Assembly: GCA_963921195.1 (NCBI GenBank)
Contig: OY992537.1
Coordinates: 47,683,943-47,747,942, forward strand
DNA from: Pegoplata infirma
Lineage: Eukaryota; Arthropoda; Insecta; Diptera; Anthomyiidae
Reading direction: 5' to 3'
DNA length: 64,000 bases
In this document: one piece after another, positions 22,643 to 33,435 of the stretch
Layout of the letters: each line of letters begins with the position of its first letter
Numbering within the stretch: the first letter of the stretch is position 1
Notes under the pieces: model-generated
What the model was told of the DNA's origin: nothing
Database searches by the model: none
Seen by the model: only the letters and a program-made list of their open reading frames with translations
Position numbers and translations under genes: made by a program

Positions 22643-23377
22643 TAGTGTGGCCCATCAACATATGGAAAAATACCAAGTATAACTCACAACTGAACGTACC
22701 TCAAAATATGATAGATGGCATCGTAACGAACAATTTGCGCCAAATTTTAGCACTCTACAACGATTGGAAGGGGATGCTAACTTATCGTAAGTGTTTGCAA
22801 CCTCCAAAGAAATCTTAAAATTTTTTTTATTGGAATCTTAAAAATAACCATATGGAATGCTAGCTAACAAGAGCACATAATTCACATGTGGCCATTTTGT
22901 CCTAAGTTTGTCCTTAAACAAAAAAAAAATACATATTAAAAAAAGCAGAACCCTGCATTCACTAAAACTGCTGTAACTCAAAAACTATGCGGACCATTAA
23001 GTTGCGATAAAGTTCATTTGAAAGGTAAAACAAATATCTTTAATTTGAGTATAATATCAAAAAAAAATTTTTTTGTTTTTTTGCTAATCGAAACTAAAAT
23101 GTCCTTATTGTCCTTTGTAGGCAACCTGAGGACAAAATGGTCATATGTGACTTATTTGCTCTTGTAGCGATACCATTCCATGTAGAAATTTTTAGGATTG
23201 GAAAATTTTTTTTTTTAGATTTCTTCGGAGGTTGCAAACACATGTGATCAGTTAGCATCCCCTTCTAATCGTCGTAGGGTGCTGAATTTTGGCTCAAAAT
23301 ATTAGTTACGATACCATCTTTAATTTTTTAAGGTACGTTGATATGTAGCGAAGCAAAAGGAATTTTGGGCCACCCTA
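22643..23377. mobile_element. Element A: foldback hAT-like, 8-bp TSD, nested in B
   Basis: TIR TAGTGTGGCCC / TAGGGTGGCCC. Perfect 8-bp TSD ATGCATAG at 22635-22642 and 23378-23385, which includes the first three bases of B. Long arms are mirrored (GAAGGGGATGCTAACT, GTTTGCAACCTCC, CCATTTTGTCCT). The transcript would fold into a hairpin of about 300 bp. No coding sequence. Confidence 0.85.
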
Positions 23378-23406
23378 ATGCATAGGCTGACCATTCGTAC
23401 TGATTT

Positions 23407-24113
23407 CCCAGCAGAAATAAATCGAGATTTTGGCGACACAGCATCTGTTTATAGCATACCGTAGCGCATCCAAAGAGCGCTCTTAGGGATGCAGTAAAAA
23501 GAAGGGCAAAAAATTTTAATTTTTTTTTAAGATTTTTTATATAAAACTTATAATGTGTAATTATTTTTTGATAAAATTTCACACTTGCTTTCCTTTTTAA
23601 TATTTTTAACACTTTTTGAATAAAAAAACATGAGTTTTAGACAAAGACATTTGATTTGACTGCATCATTATTGCGCATTAATCAGCGCTGCAAAGAGCGC
23701 TTCAATCATCGCATCTTTGACCGCTGTTCCCAAAAAAAATCCCGAACGAATGAATTTTTTTGTTATATTTTTTTAAATTTTAGTTATTTGATTTCAACTT
23801 TGAATTTACAGCATCTTTATTCTGCTTAAATCAGCTCTACAAAGATACATGAATTCACTGCATCTTTAATCTGCTTAAATCAGCGCTAAAAAGATACATG
23901 AATTTACAGCATCTTTATTCTGCTTAAATCAGCGCTCTAAAGACACCTGATTTCAGTGCATCTAAAGAGCGCTGTTTCTGTGTATCCAACTAGCGCTCTA
24001 AAGTGGGACATCGCCTTAGGGAATCATGCATGAATTCAGCGCAATTGGATGCGCTCCTTTACTCAAGTTCCCCTTCCAAAAGCTGCTGAACGTTCAGCAA
24101 AATTTCTGCTGGG
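23407..24113. mobile_element. Element C: CCCAGC MITE, 2-bp TSD (TT), nested in B
   Basis: TIR CCCAGCAGAAAT at both ends (12 bp identical). TT on both sides (23405-23406, 24114-24115). The interior has a ~49-bp tandem repeat (GCATCTTTATTCTGCTTAAATC at about 23812, 23862 and 23911) and many GCGCT/AGCGC motifs. Confidence 0.75.
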
Positions 24114-24311
24114 TTGATCAGTAGATGTACTGATTTTTGATCACGTGTACTGATCAAAAAACGGTGTACTGATTTGTACTGATTTTTTGAAATATGTACT
24201 GATTGTACTGATTTTTAAACATTTCAACATAAAAAATAATTTTATTCGAAAATTTTATAAAAAAACTTGAGTTTCCATAAAATAAGTCTTCAAGGTAGTT
24301 TTTTATGACTA

Positions 24312-24405
24312 AGGTTAGGTTAGGTTATGGTGGATGGCATTGGCAAAAAACCAATGCCCATAGAGGCCGACTTGTGGCCCATTATGATTCCAGTTTCCCC
24401 TTCTT
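24312..24405 (+). repeat. GGTTAGGTTAGG-type dispersed repeat
   Basis: AAGGTTAGGTTAGGTTATGG is followed by a pair of inverted TGGCATTGG / CCAATGCCC and GGCCCATTATGATTCC. It resembles a common fly dispersed repeat that carries GGTTAGGTTAGG and ends in TGATxCC. It is not telomeric. Confidence 0.4.
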
Positions 24406-25399
24406 TTTATGACTTAATTCTAACAATAAGATAATTTGTAATGAATTCTAAAGAGCTTAGAATTCGAAAATCAAGAGGTTCCTTAGCGCAAAAATGTATC
24501 TGAGCGTTAGGTTATTTTCGTCTTTATAAATTTATATGAAAAGGTCTATTTAAAAAAGACTTCCTTATTATCTGGAAAGTTTTCTAAAAGGAAGAGTTAT
24601 CAAAAGTCCTCAGAATCTGTGGACTTTTTATTCACAAAACCTGTGGGTTTTTGTTATATTTTCTGCACCGAAACCATTAAAACATTCAAATGAAGTTGTT
24701 TGTATCAACAAAATTTTCCGAAAAATTACGACACAGTTTGTGACAGTTGTTTTTAACAGTTGTTTTTACTGAATACTAGTTTACCGCAAGTTTGGTAGTT
24801 TAAGTGTTGGAAAAATCATAAATTTTTTTCAAAAATCATCAGTGTTTTCCCACAGAAAACAGTTTTCAGAGAGTAATTTCTAGAAAACAAAAAACACAAA
24901 AACTTCTGCGTACTGATTTGAGTTCAGAAAAAAATGGTCACCCTAATTATGCATCCAATTATAAATAATGCATTATTTCAAACTTTCAAATAATACATAA
25001 ATAATGTAACCAAATATAAGTCATCCATGATTTAATCTTTAGAAATAATAAATATGAAATACATTTTTTCCAATAATCATAAATTACGTAGCAAATTATT
25101 AGTAATGCATTAATTTTTACTTGAAAATAATACGTTGTGGAACAAATGTTTGGTAAGACATCATAAAATAATGCTTCAAATAAGTTATATACATTACCTG
25201 GTAATGTGTTATATTATCACTACCCATTACCAAAGTTTTGCTGGGTACTGTAGAAAAAAATTAAATATACAGCGATGTCATGCAAAAACTGCTCAATTTT
25301 GCCATGTTTGATCACGCCTATATCGCCCATTTTAGCGAATAACCAAAACTTTTGTTCCACGCTATGTTAGTTTTATATGGGGAAATATGATCTGTAAGT

Positions 25400-26890
25400 T
25401 TGACTTTGATCCATTTTTTTTTTTTTAGTGGTACATTTGAAATGAATAGCTCCATATGTATGTTTATTTTAGAACCACTATATATGTTATGTAGTAGTTA
25501 GTGTTTTTGATAGTGGACAAGTTGTTGACAGCTAAAACCAAAAAAAGACAGGATAAAGAATGCAACGAAAATATTGCATGTTTGCTAAACGAAAACATAT
25601 TTCGTACACTCAAGATAAATGCCCAAATATAATATTCTCTACAGCAATAAACCATGGTAATAAAGTACCAAAAAAAATAAAAAATACAACTTTTAATGGG
25701 GTACGGAAGGTCATATCGTTCTCATGCGAAAATGCAGAATTCGAATTAAAGAATTTTATATTTTAAGGTTATAACAAATATACCAAAATTTTTGAGGTGA
25801 CATTACATTTTCGTTTATAGCCCAAAAAAAAAAATAATTTCGTATATAAAAACAAGAAAATGAATATTAAAAATTGATTCAGTTTGATATTAATGTTAGG
25901 AGGTGAGGATAAAACTAATTGAAATTGCTTTAAAATTTTTCTAATATTCTGTGGTAGTACTTATTTAAAATTAAAAATGGCTGATACAAAATGCATTGCC
26001 CCCCTTCCCCGTCGTACAAATTCATGGATGCGTCACTGAAGTCTTTGAGCCTTTCTCTTCATTCTTAGAGTCTTAAAAGATCCTTCATTTATATGCGCTC
26101 AAAAATATGTTAATCAAAAATTTAAATTCGAATTTGAAAATTTATCACGTACTTCATTAACATAGGTTTGTTTTACTAGTATAAGTGCAGGAGACATATA
26201 CTACAACACAATACTGCTAACTGTATGTTTATTTTAACTTACATTCATATTAACATTTAGGTTATTACTGAGTAAATAAATAGATGCAAGATATATGTAT
26301 TTGATATTCCATCTACAATGTTTACAAACCTAAAAACATTCTGAACATTTGTAATGATACATATTAAAATATTTCGAAATAATTTGGGGTTATACTCATC
26401 GTTTTAAAAAATTTAAATCGACTACTTGATAGTAAAAGTGTAAAAAAAAACATATAAATGCCTTGCAATATTCTCTTCCCGATGATATCACAATGCAGTA
26501 TATGTTATTAACTCAGATTTTTTTTTGTAAAGCAAACAATTATTTCTTCTGATTTTGAATGACCGGTCTTAGACTTTTTTAAGAAAAAATTTGATTTTTT
26601 CCAAAAGTCGATTTTAATTTGTATTCATTAAAAAATAAGTGATAATTACTTCGAACGATTTTTTTATATTTTTTTCTTAAACTACATTTTAATACCAGCA
26701 AAACGTTGTCCAACTTTTTTTAAGATATCTATATTTTTTACTGGTCAAAATTAATTGAAAATTGTAATTTTTCCTTTTTTTTTTTTAAATTGCCATTTTA
26801 AAAAATTGATTACTCAACACCAATTTGGTATAAATGGCTGAAAATTTGAGTGCAAGTTGCATTTAATACGTACTAAAACATATCTAAATT
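25400..26890. other. AT-rich, with a Helentron-like interior fragment at 25735-25830
   Basis: AATTAAAGAATTTTATATTTTAAGG...CAAAATTTTTGAGGTG...CATTTTCGTTTATA matches the interior of the Helentron-like copies at 18695 and 19360. The rest shows no motif. The 25560-25766 frame runs into that fragment and is not a gene. Confidence 0.45.
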
Positions 26891-27045
26891 AATCGAAAGG
26901 GGTCGCGTCTAAAAGCATGTGATTTGGCCTAGAATGCCCCATATATATTTATGATCATCCGCCCGTCTGTCTGTTGAAAACACGATAACTTTTGAAAGGC
27001 TTAACTAAGTATGCTGAAGCTTGGCATATGTATTTGTTATTGAAT

Positions 27046-28392
27046 TGCAATGGAAGTATCTCAACCCTTATGAACCGATTCGCCTGAAACTTAAAATATA
27101 TCTAAAAGAGACGATTTTATGGTTGGGGTGTCTCAGTTTATCGGAAATATCAATGTTTAAAAATTTCGTTGCCCCCTTACGAAACAATGTGGTGCTTCGG
27201 GAAAATTTCGATTACTCCCGAACTAACAGGAAAAAAAAAATTTTTTTTGTAAAAATTTACACACTATCATAAAAAAAATATTTAACGAAGCCAAATTTTT
27301 ACAAGATTTTGGATAGGCACCGTAGGATAGGCATTAAAAAACCATTTTTTCTCATATGTAAACATCCCAGGCAGAAACTGCCAACCGTTCCAAAGAAAAA
27401 GTCTCGGCAAAGTACTTTATTTTTTGTGTAGAAGGTAGTATGAATTCGAAAAAGTGCTTTGCAAGCGCTTTGCCAGTGTTTTTCTATTTAAATCCGTTCA
27501 AAGTATAAATTTTTTATTAAAATTTATTAATTTTCGTACAAATTGGAATATTTTTTATTTCCCTGCAGGATAAGTGGCCGGTCCTTGATAATTCTCGTGA
27601 TGTGTCACTTAGACACAATGACCTACATATTACAAACTTGACACTTTTTATATAAAAACACCTGTCATCACATGTGAAATGTCACTGGGCCTATCCCTTT
27701 GGAACACTACCCGATTCGGTTCAATACACCACTTTTTTTCGGGACTTTTCCAAAAATTTTCCTAGAAGCATTTTTAATAAATTTTTTATTCCAAAACGCA
27801 AAGAAAACTGCAAACAAATTTTTTCCGGGACTTAGAAAATATTTCAAAGTTTGTTCAAAATTTTTTTATCCTAATAAATTAGTCAATAAATTTGTTTTCC
27901 TAATTTAATAAATTTCTTTATTCAAATAAACACCAAAAAAAGTTGTGTCTTATGGACTTATACAATTTTGATACGTCCCATTTTTTTGTTCTAAAAGTGC
28001 TATAATAGTACCATATTTTTGGTTTTTAAAGTGCTTTCAAAGCGCTTTAAAATAGCAACGACATACCGTTTACCGTGGTTATCATTTTGGACGCTGGGGG
28101 AGTACCAAACTGTGATGCTTTCCCAGCACACAAAGGACCATAAAAGGTACTTTGCCAGCGCTTTCCCGTTCGTATTTTTCTGCCTGTGATCATATAAGTA
28201 GTTTCTTAAAAAGAAATGGCTGAAAAATCCAAAAAACAATTTTTTCTCCATTTTTTACCCATGTTTTAAACACCTAAATCCCCGATATGGCTGATAAGCC
28301 GAGACACCCCAACCTTAGAATTGTCTTTTTTATATATATTTTGAGTTTCATGCAAATCGGTTCATAAGGGTTGAGATACTTCCCTTGTTAGT
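27046..28392. mobile_element. Foldback element S2, with EE inside
   Basis: AAGTATCTCAACCCTTATGAACCGATTCGCCTG at the left is mirrored by ...AAATCGGTTCATAAGGGTTGAGATACTTCCC at the right. The middle matches S. It is longer than S because element EE sits at 27368-28186. Confidence 0.7.
27368..28186. mobile_element. Element EE: insertion in S2, TIR CAGGCAGAAA
   Basis: The ends CAGGCAGAAA / TTTCTGCCTG are followed by imperfect inverted motifs (GGCAAAGTACTTT, GCGCTTTGCCAG). Comparison with S places the insertion in AACATC-ATA. An ATC direct repeat with extra bases (C at the left, TG at the right) is possible, but the TSD is not settled. Confidence 0.6.
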
Positions 28393-28674
28393 CAAGTTGG
28401 TATTGCATTTCAGCGAAATCGGTCTAGTGGTTCAAAAGTTTTTTTTTGTGTTTTTCTCAAATTTATGGGATAAAAATACGTTAACTGTCGAAAGACAACT
28501 CAAAGGTTGCTAAACCTTGCCACATATATTTTTAGTTTCCATAGACTGAATGGTATTGAATTTCACCAAAATCAGTCTAGTGGTTCAAAAGTTATGAGGA
28601 AAATCGTGAATTTCAGATTGGGTTTCCCTAAAATTTACGTTAAAAAAAAAATAAAAATCGTTGAACAAGCTTTA

Positions 28675-29077
28675 AGGTGGAAGTACATAGGGGTGCGTTG
28701 CGTCCGATATGTTCTCACCTCTGTCTGCTTTCTATGCGTTGAAAACTTTAAGTTACATAGAAAGCGCGTTGAATGCGGCAGCTTTTCATAAATACCTGGT
28801 TAAATCTTCATGTTTTTGCACTAAAATTGATTTATTTTTATTTAGGAAAATTATATTTTTAATACTTTTAAAGTTTTTGTATAAATTTTTTAAAAAAATA
28901 TTGTTTATTTTAAAACGAAAACAACGCAAAAGAAAATTGTAAAAAAATGTTCAAGACGCAAAGAGAGGTGAATATTTTTAAAATTTTTTGACTTTGTAAC
29001 TTGCTTCATTCATTTATACAGTTTTAACTTTTTGACAACCGGACGCAAAGCAAGTTTGTTCCTATGTACTTCCACCT
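28675..29077. mobile_element. Element T: Harbinger-like MITE, TTA TSD
   Basis: TIR AGGTGGAAGTACATAGG at both ends (17 bp identical), with more inverted homology inside (TTGCGTCCG/CGGACGCAA). TTA at 28672-28674 and 29078-29080. A 3-bp TTA duplication is what PIF/Harbinger elements make. Frames inside (28507-28942) are incidental. Confidence 0.75.
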
Positions 29078-29305
29078 TTAATAACAATGGTAGCCACAAA
29101 AATATTGTACAAAGTATTTTTGTCACCCAAAAATATTTTTACACTAAAAAAAAAAACTTACACCCAAAAAAATTTTACACTCAAAAACAATTAAGTCAAT
29201 TTTTTCTTAAAAATTACTAGAAAAAACTTGCTTACTCCAAAAAATTGTTAATTTTTTTACTATCACTTAAAAAGGGCGTTCATGGATTCGGCCAAGTCGA
29301 CTTAA

Positions 29306-29515
29306 AAATAAATTACTTAAAAAACTATAGGCTGGGTTAGCTATCCGTAACTGTCCCCTTACGTAGAGTAGTGATCAAAATCAAATTGAAAATTACGTAG
29401 ACGTCTGCAAAGAAGAATAATTGCTTTCACTTGTTCTCATATAAAGAAAACCTATCTTCGCTACGCTAGTTTACCTTCACGGGTGCAAAGCTCAGCCTTT
29501 TTACTTTTCTACTTG
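29306..29515 (+). other. Unassigned segment between HEL-1 and HEL-2
   Basis: It ends in CTTTTCTACTTG, which is also how HEL-2 ends. It may therefore be an insertion within the HEL-1 tail, leaving HEL-1 and HEL-2 head-to-tail. Confidence 0.35.
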
Positions 29516-31185
29516 TTATACCCTCCACTCTAGTGATAGAGGGTATATATAAGTTTGTCATTCCGTTTGTAACATCTCGAAATATTGGTCTAGGACCCCA
29601 TAAAGTGTATATATTCATGATCCTCGATCGATTTTAAGACGATCTAGCGATGTCCGTCCGTCCGTCCGTCTGTTCGTCTGTCTGTCTGTTGAAAACACGC
29701 TAACTTTTAAATGACTTTACGGAGGCTCCTGAAGTTTGGCATATATGTTGGGCATTTACCTGGTCAGGTTGGTATTGCAATCCAGCGAAATCGGTACAGT
29801 GGTTCAAAAGTTATGAGCAAAAGACTGAATTTCGGCAAGGGTTTTTCGTGAATTTTTGAGATAAAAAGCACTATAACTTTCGAAAGGCAATTCTGAGGAT
29901 GCTGACGCTTAGCATATATATTTTGCGTTCCTCCAGCCTAGTTCGTGTTGAATTTCAGCCAAAGTGGTCCAGTGCACAGAGGTAAAAACCGGCCAAAACT
30001 AAAAAAAAAAAAATTTTTCTTTTTTTTCCAAATTGATGCCAAATGAGAGCTAACACTTCAAAACGTGCGATTACAAAGTTTTGTGCCAAACCCTTGACTA
30101 GTTTAGGTTTTATAACGAAGCAAAGTTGAGTAATTGTATTTATTATTTTTTAAATTTAAAAGTTGTGATTTGCAACTTTGAAATCCAAGTAGGCTGTAAA
30201 CTTAAAAAAAAAGAAAATTGTCTTGAAATTGATATATTTTGAAAACTTAGCATTATTTTTACATGTCATATGCATTTCGGTAATTTTAAGTGCGTGGATC
30301 AATTTAAACAGTGGTGGTGAAAATAAATCTAAAAAATAAAAAATTTATAAAAAATACAAAATTTGGAAAGCCCAAAAAAATACTTTTTGCTCAAAATTTC
30401 TCTTTAGTCGCTATACCACAAATTAGTATAAGGGTTCCCAAGTATGTACTAATTAACATCAGTACCAAGTTTAACCAAGTCTTTCAGTTAGAGCCTTTTA
30501 AAGTTGGGTCATTTATATAACATAAAGAGCTTTTTGAGCTGTGGAAAACACATAAAAAAATAAGATGGATGAAATACTGACGATTAAGACAAAACATCTT
30601 AAAACACATTCAAAAAAACTTTTTTCGCGAACAAAAAAAAAAATTTTTCGCGGAAAAAAAAATTCCGCGGAAAATTTTTTTTTTCGCGAAATTGGTTTAT
30701 TAGTATATTCTTAACCTACCTACAACATTTTATAAGTTTACATAAAATATTAAAGAAGTTATAGGGTTTTGGCCGGAATTTACCACTGTGCAGTGGTTCA
30801 AAAGTTATTAGCAAAACCGTGAATTTCAGATTAGCTTCACCATAAATTCACGTGTTGAAAACCCGTTAAACCTGTTTTAAAAAATTTGGTCACAAAAATA
30901 TTTTACAACGTATTTTTGTCACTCAAAAATATTTTTATACCAAAACAAAAAAAAAATACGCTCGATAAAAATTTTACACTCAAAAAAAATTTTACACTCA
31001 AAAAAAATTAGTAAATAATTTTTATTTTTTTTTTAATTACTAAAAAAAAATTTTTACACAAAATAAAACATTTCTAATCAAACTTTTATTTTTTTCACGT
31101 TAGAAAATTTACTATCACTTAAAATGGGCATTGTGGAGGGTATTCATAGATTCGGCCAAGTCGAATTTAACTTTTCTACTTGTTT
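29516..31185 (+). mobile_element. Helentron-like element HEL-2, complete, with element U inside
   Basis: It starts TTATACCCTCCACTCTAGTGATAGAGGGTATATATAAG. Then come GGACCCCATAAAGTGTATATATTC, GTCCGTCCGTCC, two interior units (GTTGAAAACACGCTAACTTTT, TTGGTATTGCAATCCAGCGAAATCGG...GTGGTTCAAAAG) and the end GATTCGGCCAAGTCGAA...TTCTACTTG. Element U (816 bp) interrupts the second interior unit. Confidence 0.75.
29975..30790. mobile_element. Element U: Transib-like MITE, 5-bp TSD
   Basis: The TIRs are about 25 bp with three mismatches: left CACAGAGGTAAAAACCGGCC, right CACAGTGGTAAATTCCGGCC, both followed by AAAAC. Perfect 5-bp TSD CAGTG at 29970-29974 and 30791-30795. Empty paralogous sites (GTxxAGTGGTTCAAAAG near 28416, 28570 and 29795) support the excised structure. 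The right end starts with CACAGTG, the heptamer of RAG recombination signals, and CCAAAACCC lies 11 bp further in. Transib elements have 5-bp TSDs and CACWRTG-like ends. The interior has TTCGCGxAAAAAA inverted motifs and no transposase. Confidence 0.7.
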
Positions 31186-31187
31186 TA

Positions 31188-31820
31188 ACATGATAATGTT
31201 TTATGTCTGGTGTCTAATTTTAAAAAAGTCGCAGGACTCCACCTCAGTTTGACTATATAAGCTAACGATAACCAAAGAAGAAAATAAGAACTACTGTTTT
31301 CATTTTCTTAAAACTAAAAATCGATGTTTTTTTCATCAATATGTTTTAATCAATATTTTTTTTTCATCAATATTTTTCTTCATCAATATTTTTTTATCAA
31401 TATTTTTTTTTTTCATCAATATTTTTTTAATAAATATTTTTTTTTTATCAATATTTTTTTTTTCAATAATATTTTTTTTTTCATCAAAATTTTTTTTTTC
31501 ATAAATATTTTCATCAGTATTTTTTTTTTCATAAATTATTTTATCAAATATTTTTTTATCAATAATCTTTTTTCATTAAAAACTTATTTCATCAAAAACT
31601 TTTTTTATCGACAAACACTGACAAACAGATAGATTGATATCACTAGAATGTCTTAGGAACCTTTACGAATCAATTATATATAAACATAATGGGGTCCTCG
31701 ACCGATATTTCAATGCGTTTTGCATGGAATGAAAATTAATATAGCGTTAGAACACCAATTTATACAGCAAAGCATTATCATGATTCAATGGTTTGGACAA
31801 GAGTACAAACTTCGCAGGCA
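31188..31820 (+). repeat. Composite repeat Q, copy with CATCAA array 31325-31615
   Basis: TTTTAACATGATAATGTTTT...GTCTAATTTT and CCACCTCAGTTTGACTATAT precede a (TTTTTCATCAATA)n array. GATATCACTAGAATGTCTTAGG, GGGGTCCTCGACCGATATTT and CATTATCATGATTCAATG follow. The long poly-Phe/Ile frame is array artefact. Confidence 0.7.
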
Positions 31821-32214
31821 GTTTTGTTCAAATTTTGTATACATGTTGTCACTTAGACATAGTAGCTCATTCTAGGGTTAATATTACCCTTATATCACTT
31901 AATAAGCAACTGCAATGTCCCACAAACAACTATATTTATATGTTGTCAAAAGACCAACTGCTACAATGAGTGAAAACCACAAACAAGGAACAGTGACAAC
32001 CATCAGTTCAAACATAAAGATTAACTAAATTTTGTAAGCATATGCAAAAGTATAACTTTGCACACATCGTCAGCTAATTAGTGATTTGCTTCATATAGAA
32101 AACTCTCTTTCGAATATATTACAGATAGCAAGTTTTGTGTATTCGCCCTCGATATATTATGAGTAGGTTTATTCTAGCTCGAGGTAATTTTTCTTTACTA
32201 ATTAAAATCATGAT
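31821..32214. other. No feature recognised
   Basis: Unique-looking AT-rich DNA, slightly richer in mixed sequence than its neighbours (for example TGTCACTTAGACATAGTAGC). No frame and no TIR. Confidence 0.4.
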
Positions 32215-32598
32215 ATTCTTCTAAAATAATTTTTGGGAATCTAAGATATTTTCTATGGGAAAAGTGTCTCAGAATCTAAGACTTATTCTATAAGAAAAGT
32301 ATCGCACAATGCGAAACTTTTTCTTTTATAAATATGAGTCAGAACCTGAGAAATTTTCTATAAGATAAATGTCTAACATATTAAATATATATGACTTTTT
32401 CAGTACGAAAATTTTAGAGAAACTACGACTTTTTCTACACCAAAAATTTCTTAGAATCTAAACTTATTCCATACGAAAAATGTCAGAATCTGAAATGAGA
32501 ATTTTTATACGAAAAATTTCTTAGAGTCTTAGACTTTTTCTATACGAAAAATTTCCAAAAATCTGAGACTTTTTCCAATGTGAGAAGTTTTTAATATA
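32215..32598 (+). repeat. ~45-bp minisatellite, left part interrupted by HEL-3
   Basis: Repeats of AATCTAAGACTTTTTCTATACGAAAAATGTCTCAG. It resumes at 35475-35640 on the other side of HEL-3. Confidence 0.75.
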
Positions 32599-32641
32599 AA
32601 CAAGTGAGAGTGTTAAATTCGGCTGTGCCGAATCTTTTATA

Positions 32642-33037
32642 CACTCAAAGAATTATGTAGGTAAATTCCAGTGAATATTCACTTAAAACAAATGAAATTT
32701 TATTTAAAAACCATTCCACTGTTTTTTCATTAAAAATAAAATCATATTACAGTCAATTTTGAATGTTAATTTAATGACTAACCAAAACATTAAAAAACTA
32801 ATGAATGTTCACTTTTTTGTATTGAAAAACAGTAAAACTATAGAAGAAATTTTTTACTGCCGAAATTGAATGTAACAGAAAATTCATTTTTAAAACAGTA
32901 AATTATTATTTTTAAACTACTAAAAACGTAGAAAACAAGAAATCCTTTATAAAATTAATGATTTTTCTTTTAAAATAACTTTACTGATTACTTTTTAAAA
33001 TAACCTACAAACAGTTAATGACATAATTTTCTTAGTG
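32642..33037. mobile_element. Element Z: CACT...AGTG MITE, TA TSD, in HEL-3
   Basis: The ends are CACTCAAAGAATTATGTAGG and, reverse-complemented, CACTAAGAAAATTATGTCAT, with TA at 32640-32641 and 33038-33039. The intact Helentron-like termini at 42108 and 42168 (TTTTATACCCTCC) give the empty site TTTTA-TA-CCCTCC. Confidence 0.8.
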
Positions 33038-33435
33038 TACCCTCCAAAATATATAAAAAAAAATAAAAAAATTGTCAGGGACGTTTGTTTTTTGGGGGGG
33101 GGGGGTGATGGGAGTCAGTGGGGGACGTTGAGAGCACCTTCCCATCCCGATAAATATAGCAAATGTTTCATTTATTAAACAAAAATACAAATAAACATGT
33201 AAAAATAGTGAATTTTTTCAGAGGTTGGTTCAGTTCTTCAAGGCGGAACTTTTTTCCCCCTGAGCCGATTTTGCCCATTTACGAATTCAACCTGCCTAGG
33301 ACCATAAGACATATTCATGCCAAATTGCAGGAGGCTAGCTCTTTTATTTTGGACTGTATCGTGCCATCTACAGATAGTCGGACGGACGGACATTCACAGA
33401 ATGTCTTAGAATCGATCATTTATCAATAATATATA

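Larger units (their letters stand above)
22640..24945. mobile_element. Element B: hAT-like, 8-bp TSD, nested in D
   Basis: The left end TAGGCTGACCATT is split after its third base by element A and continues at 23386. The right end, reverse-complemented, is TAGGGTGACCATT. Perfect 8-bp TSD ATTATGCA at 22632-22639 and 24946-24953. The interior carries repeated GTACTGATTT decamers near both ends (23397-23406, 24118-24215, 24908-24920), a likely transposase-binding array. Elements A and C sit inside. Confidence 0.85.
22194..25245. mobile_element. Element D: CCCAGC element, TA TSD, outermost of a four-element nest
   Basis: TIR CCCAGCAAAACT at both ends (12 bp identical). TA lies at 22192-22193 and 25246-25247. 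The paralogous unit at 21828-21880 (AGAATTGTTTATTTACAGTGG) shows the empty site, GAATTGTCGACTTA[D]CTGTAG. D's own sequence is AT-rich with no frame (22194-22631 and 24954-25245). The remainder is B with A and C. Confidence 0.8.
26895..29305 (+). mobile_element. Helentron-like element HEL-1, decayed, with S2, EE and T inside
   Basis: The start is degenerate (CATATATATTTATGATCATCC, CGTCTGTCTGTTGAAAACACG). The interior carries repeated ...GGTATTGxATTTCAxCxAAATC...TCTAGTGGTTCAAAAGTT (about 28395-28450 and 28550-28600). It ends with ATGGATTCGGCCAAGTCGA near 29285. Element S2 lies at 27046-28392 and T at 28675-29077. Order and interior match HEL-2. Confidence 0.6.

Noticed and set aside
24312..24330. 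TTAGG-like telomere repeat
   Set aside because: Only three GGTTA units within a dispersed repeat; flies lack TTAGG telomeres.
33163..33429. 88-codon frame
   Set aside because: It falls in the Helentron-like conserved interior and GGAC microsatellite. The homologous stretch in HEL-0 is not open.
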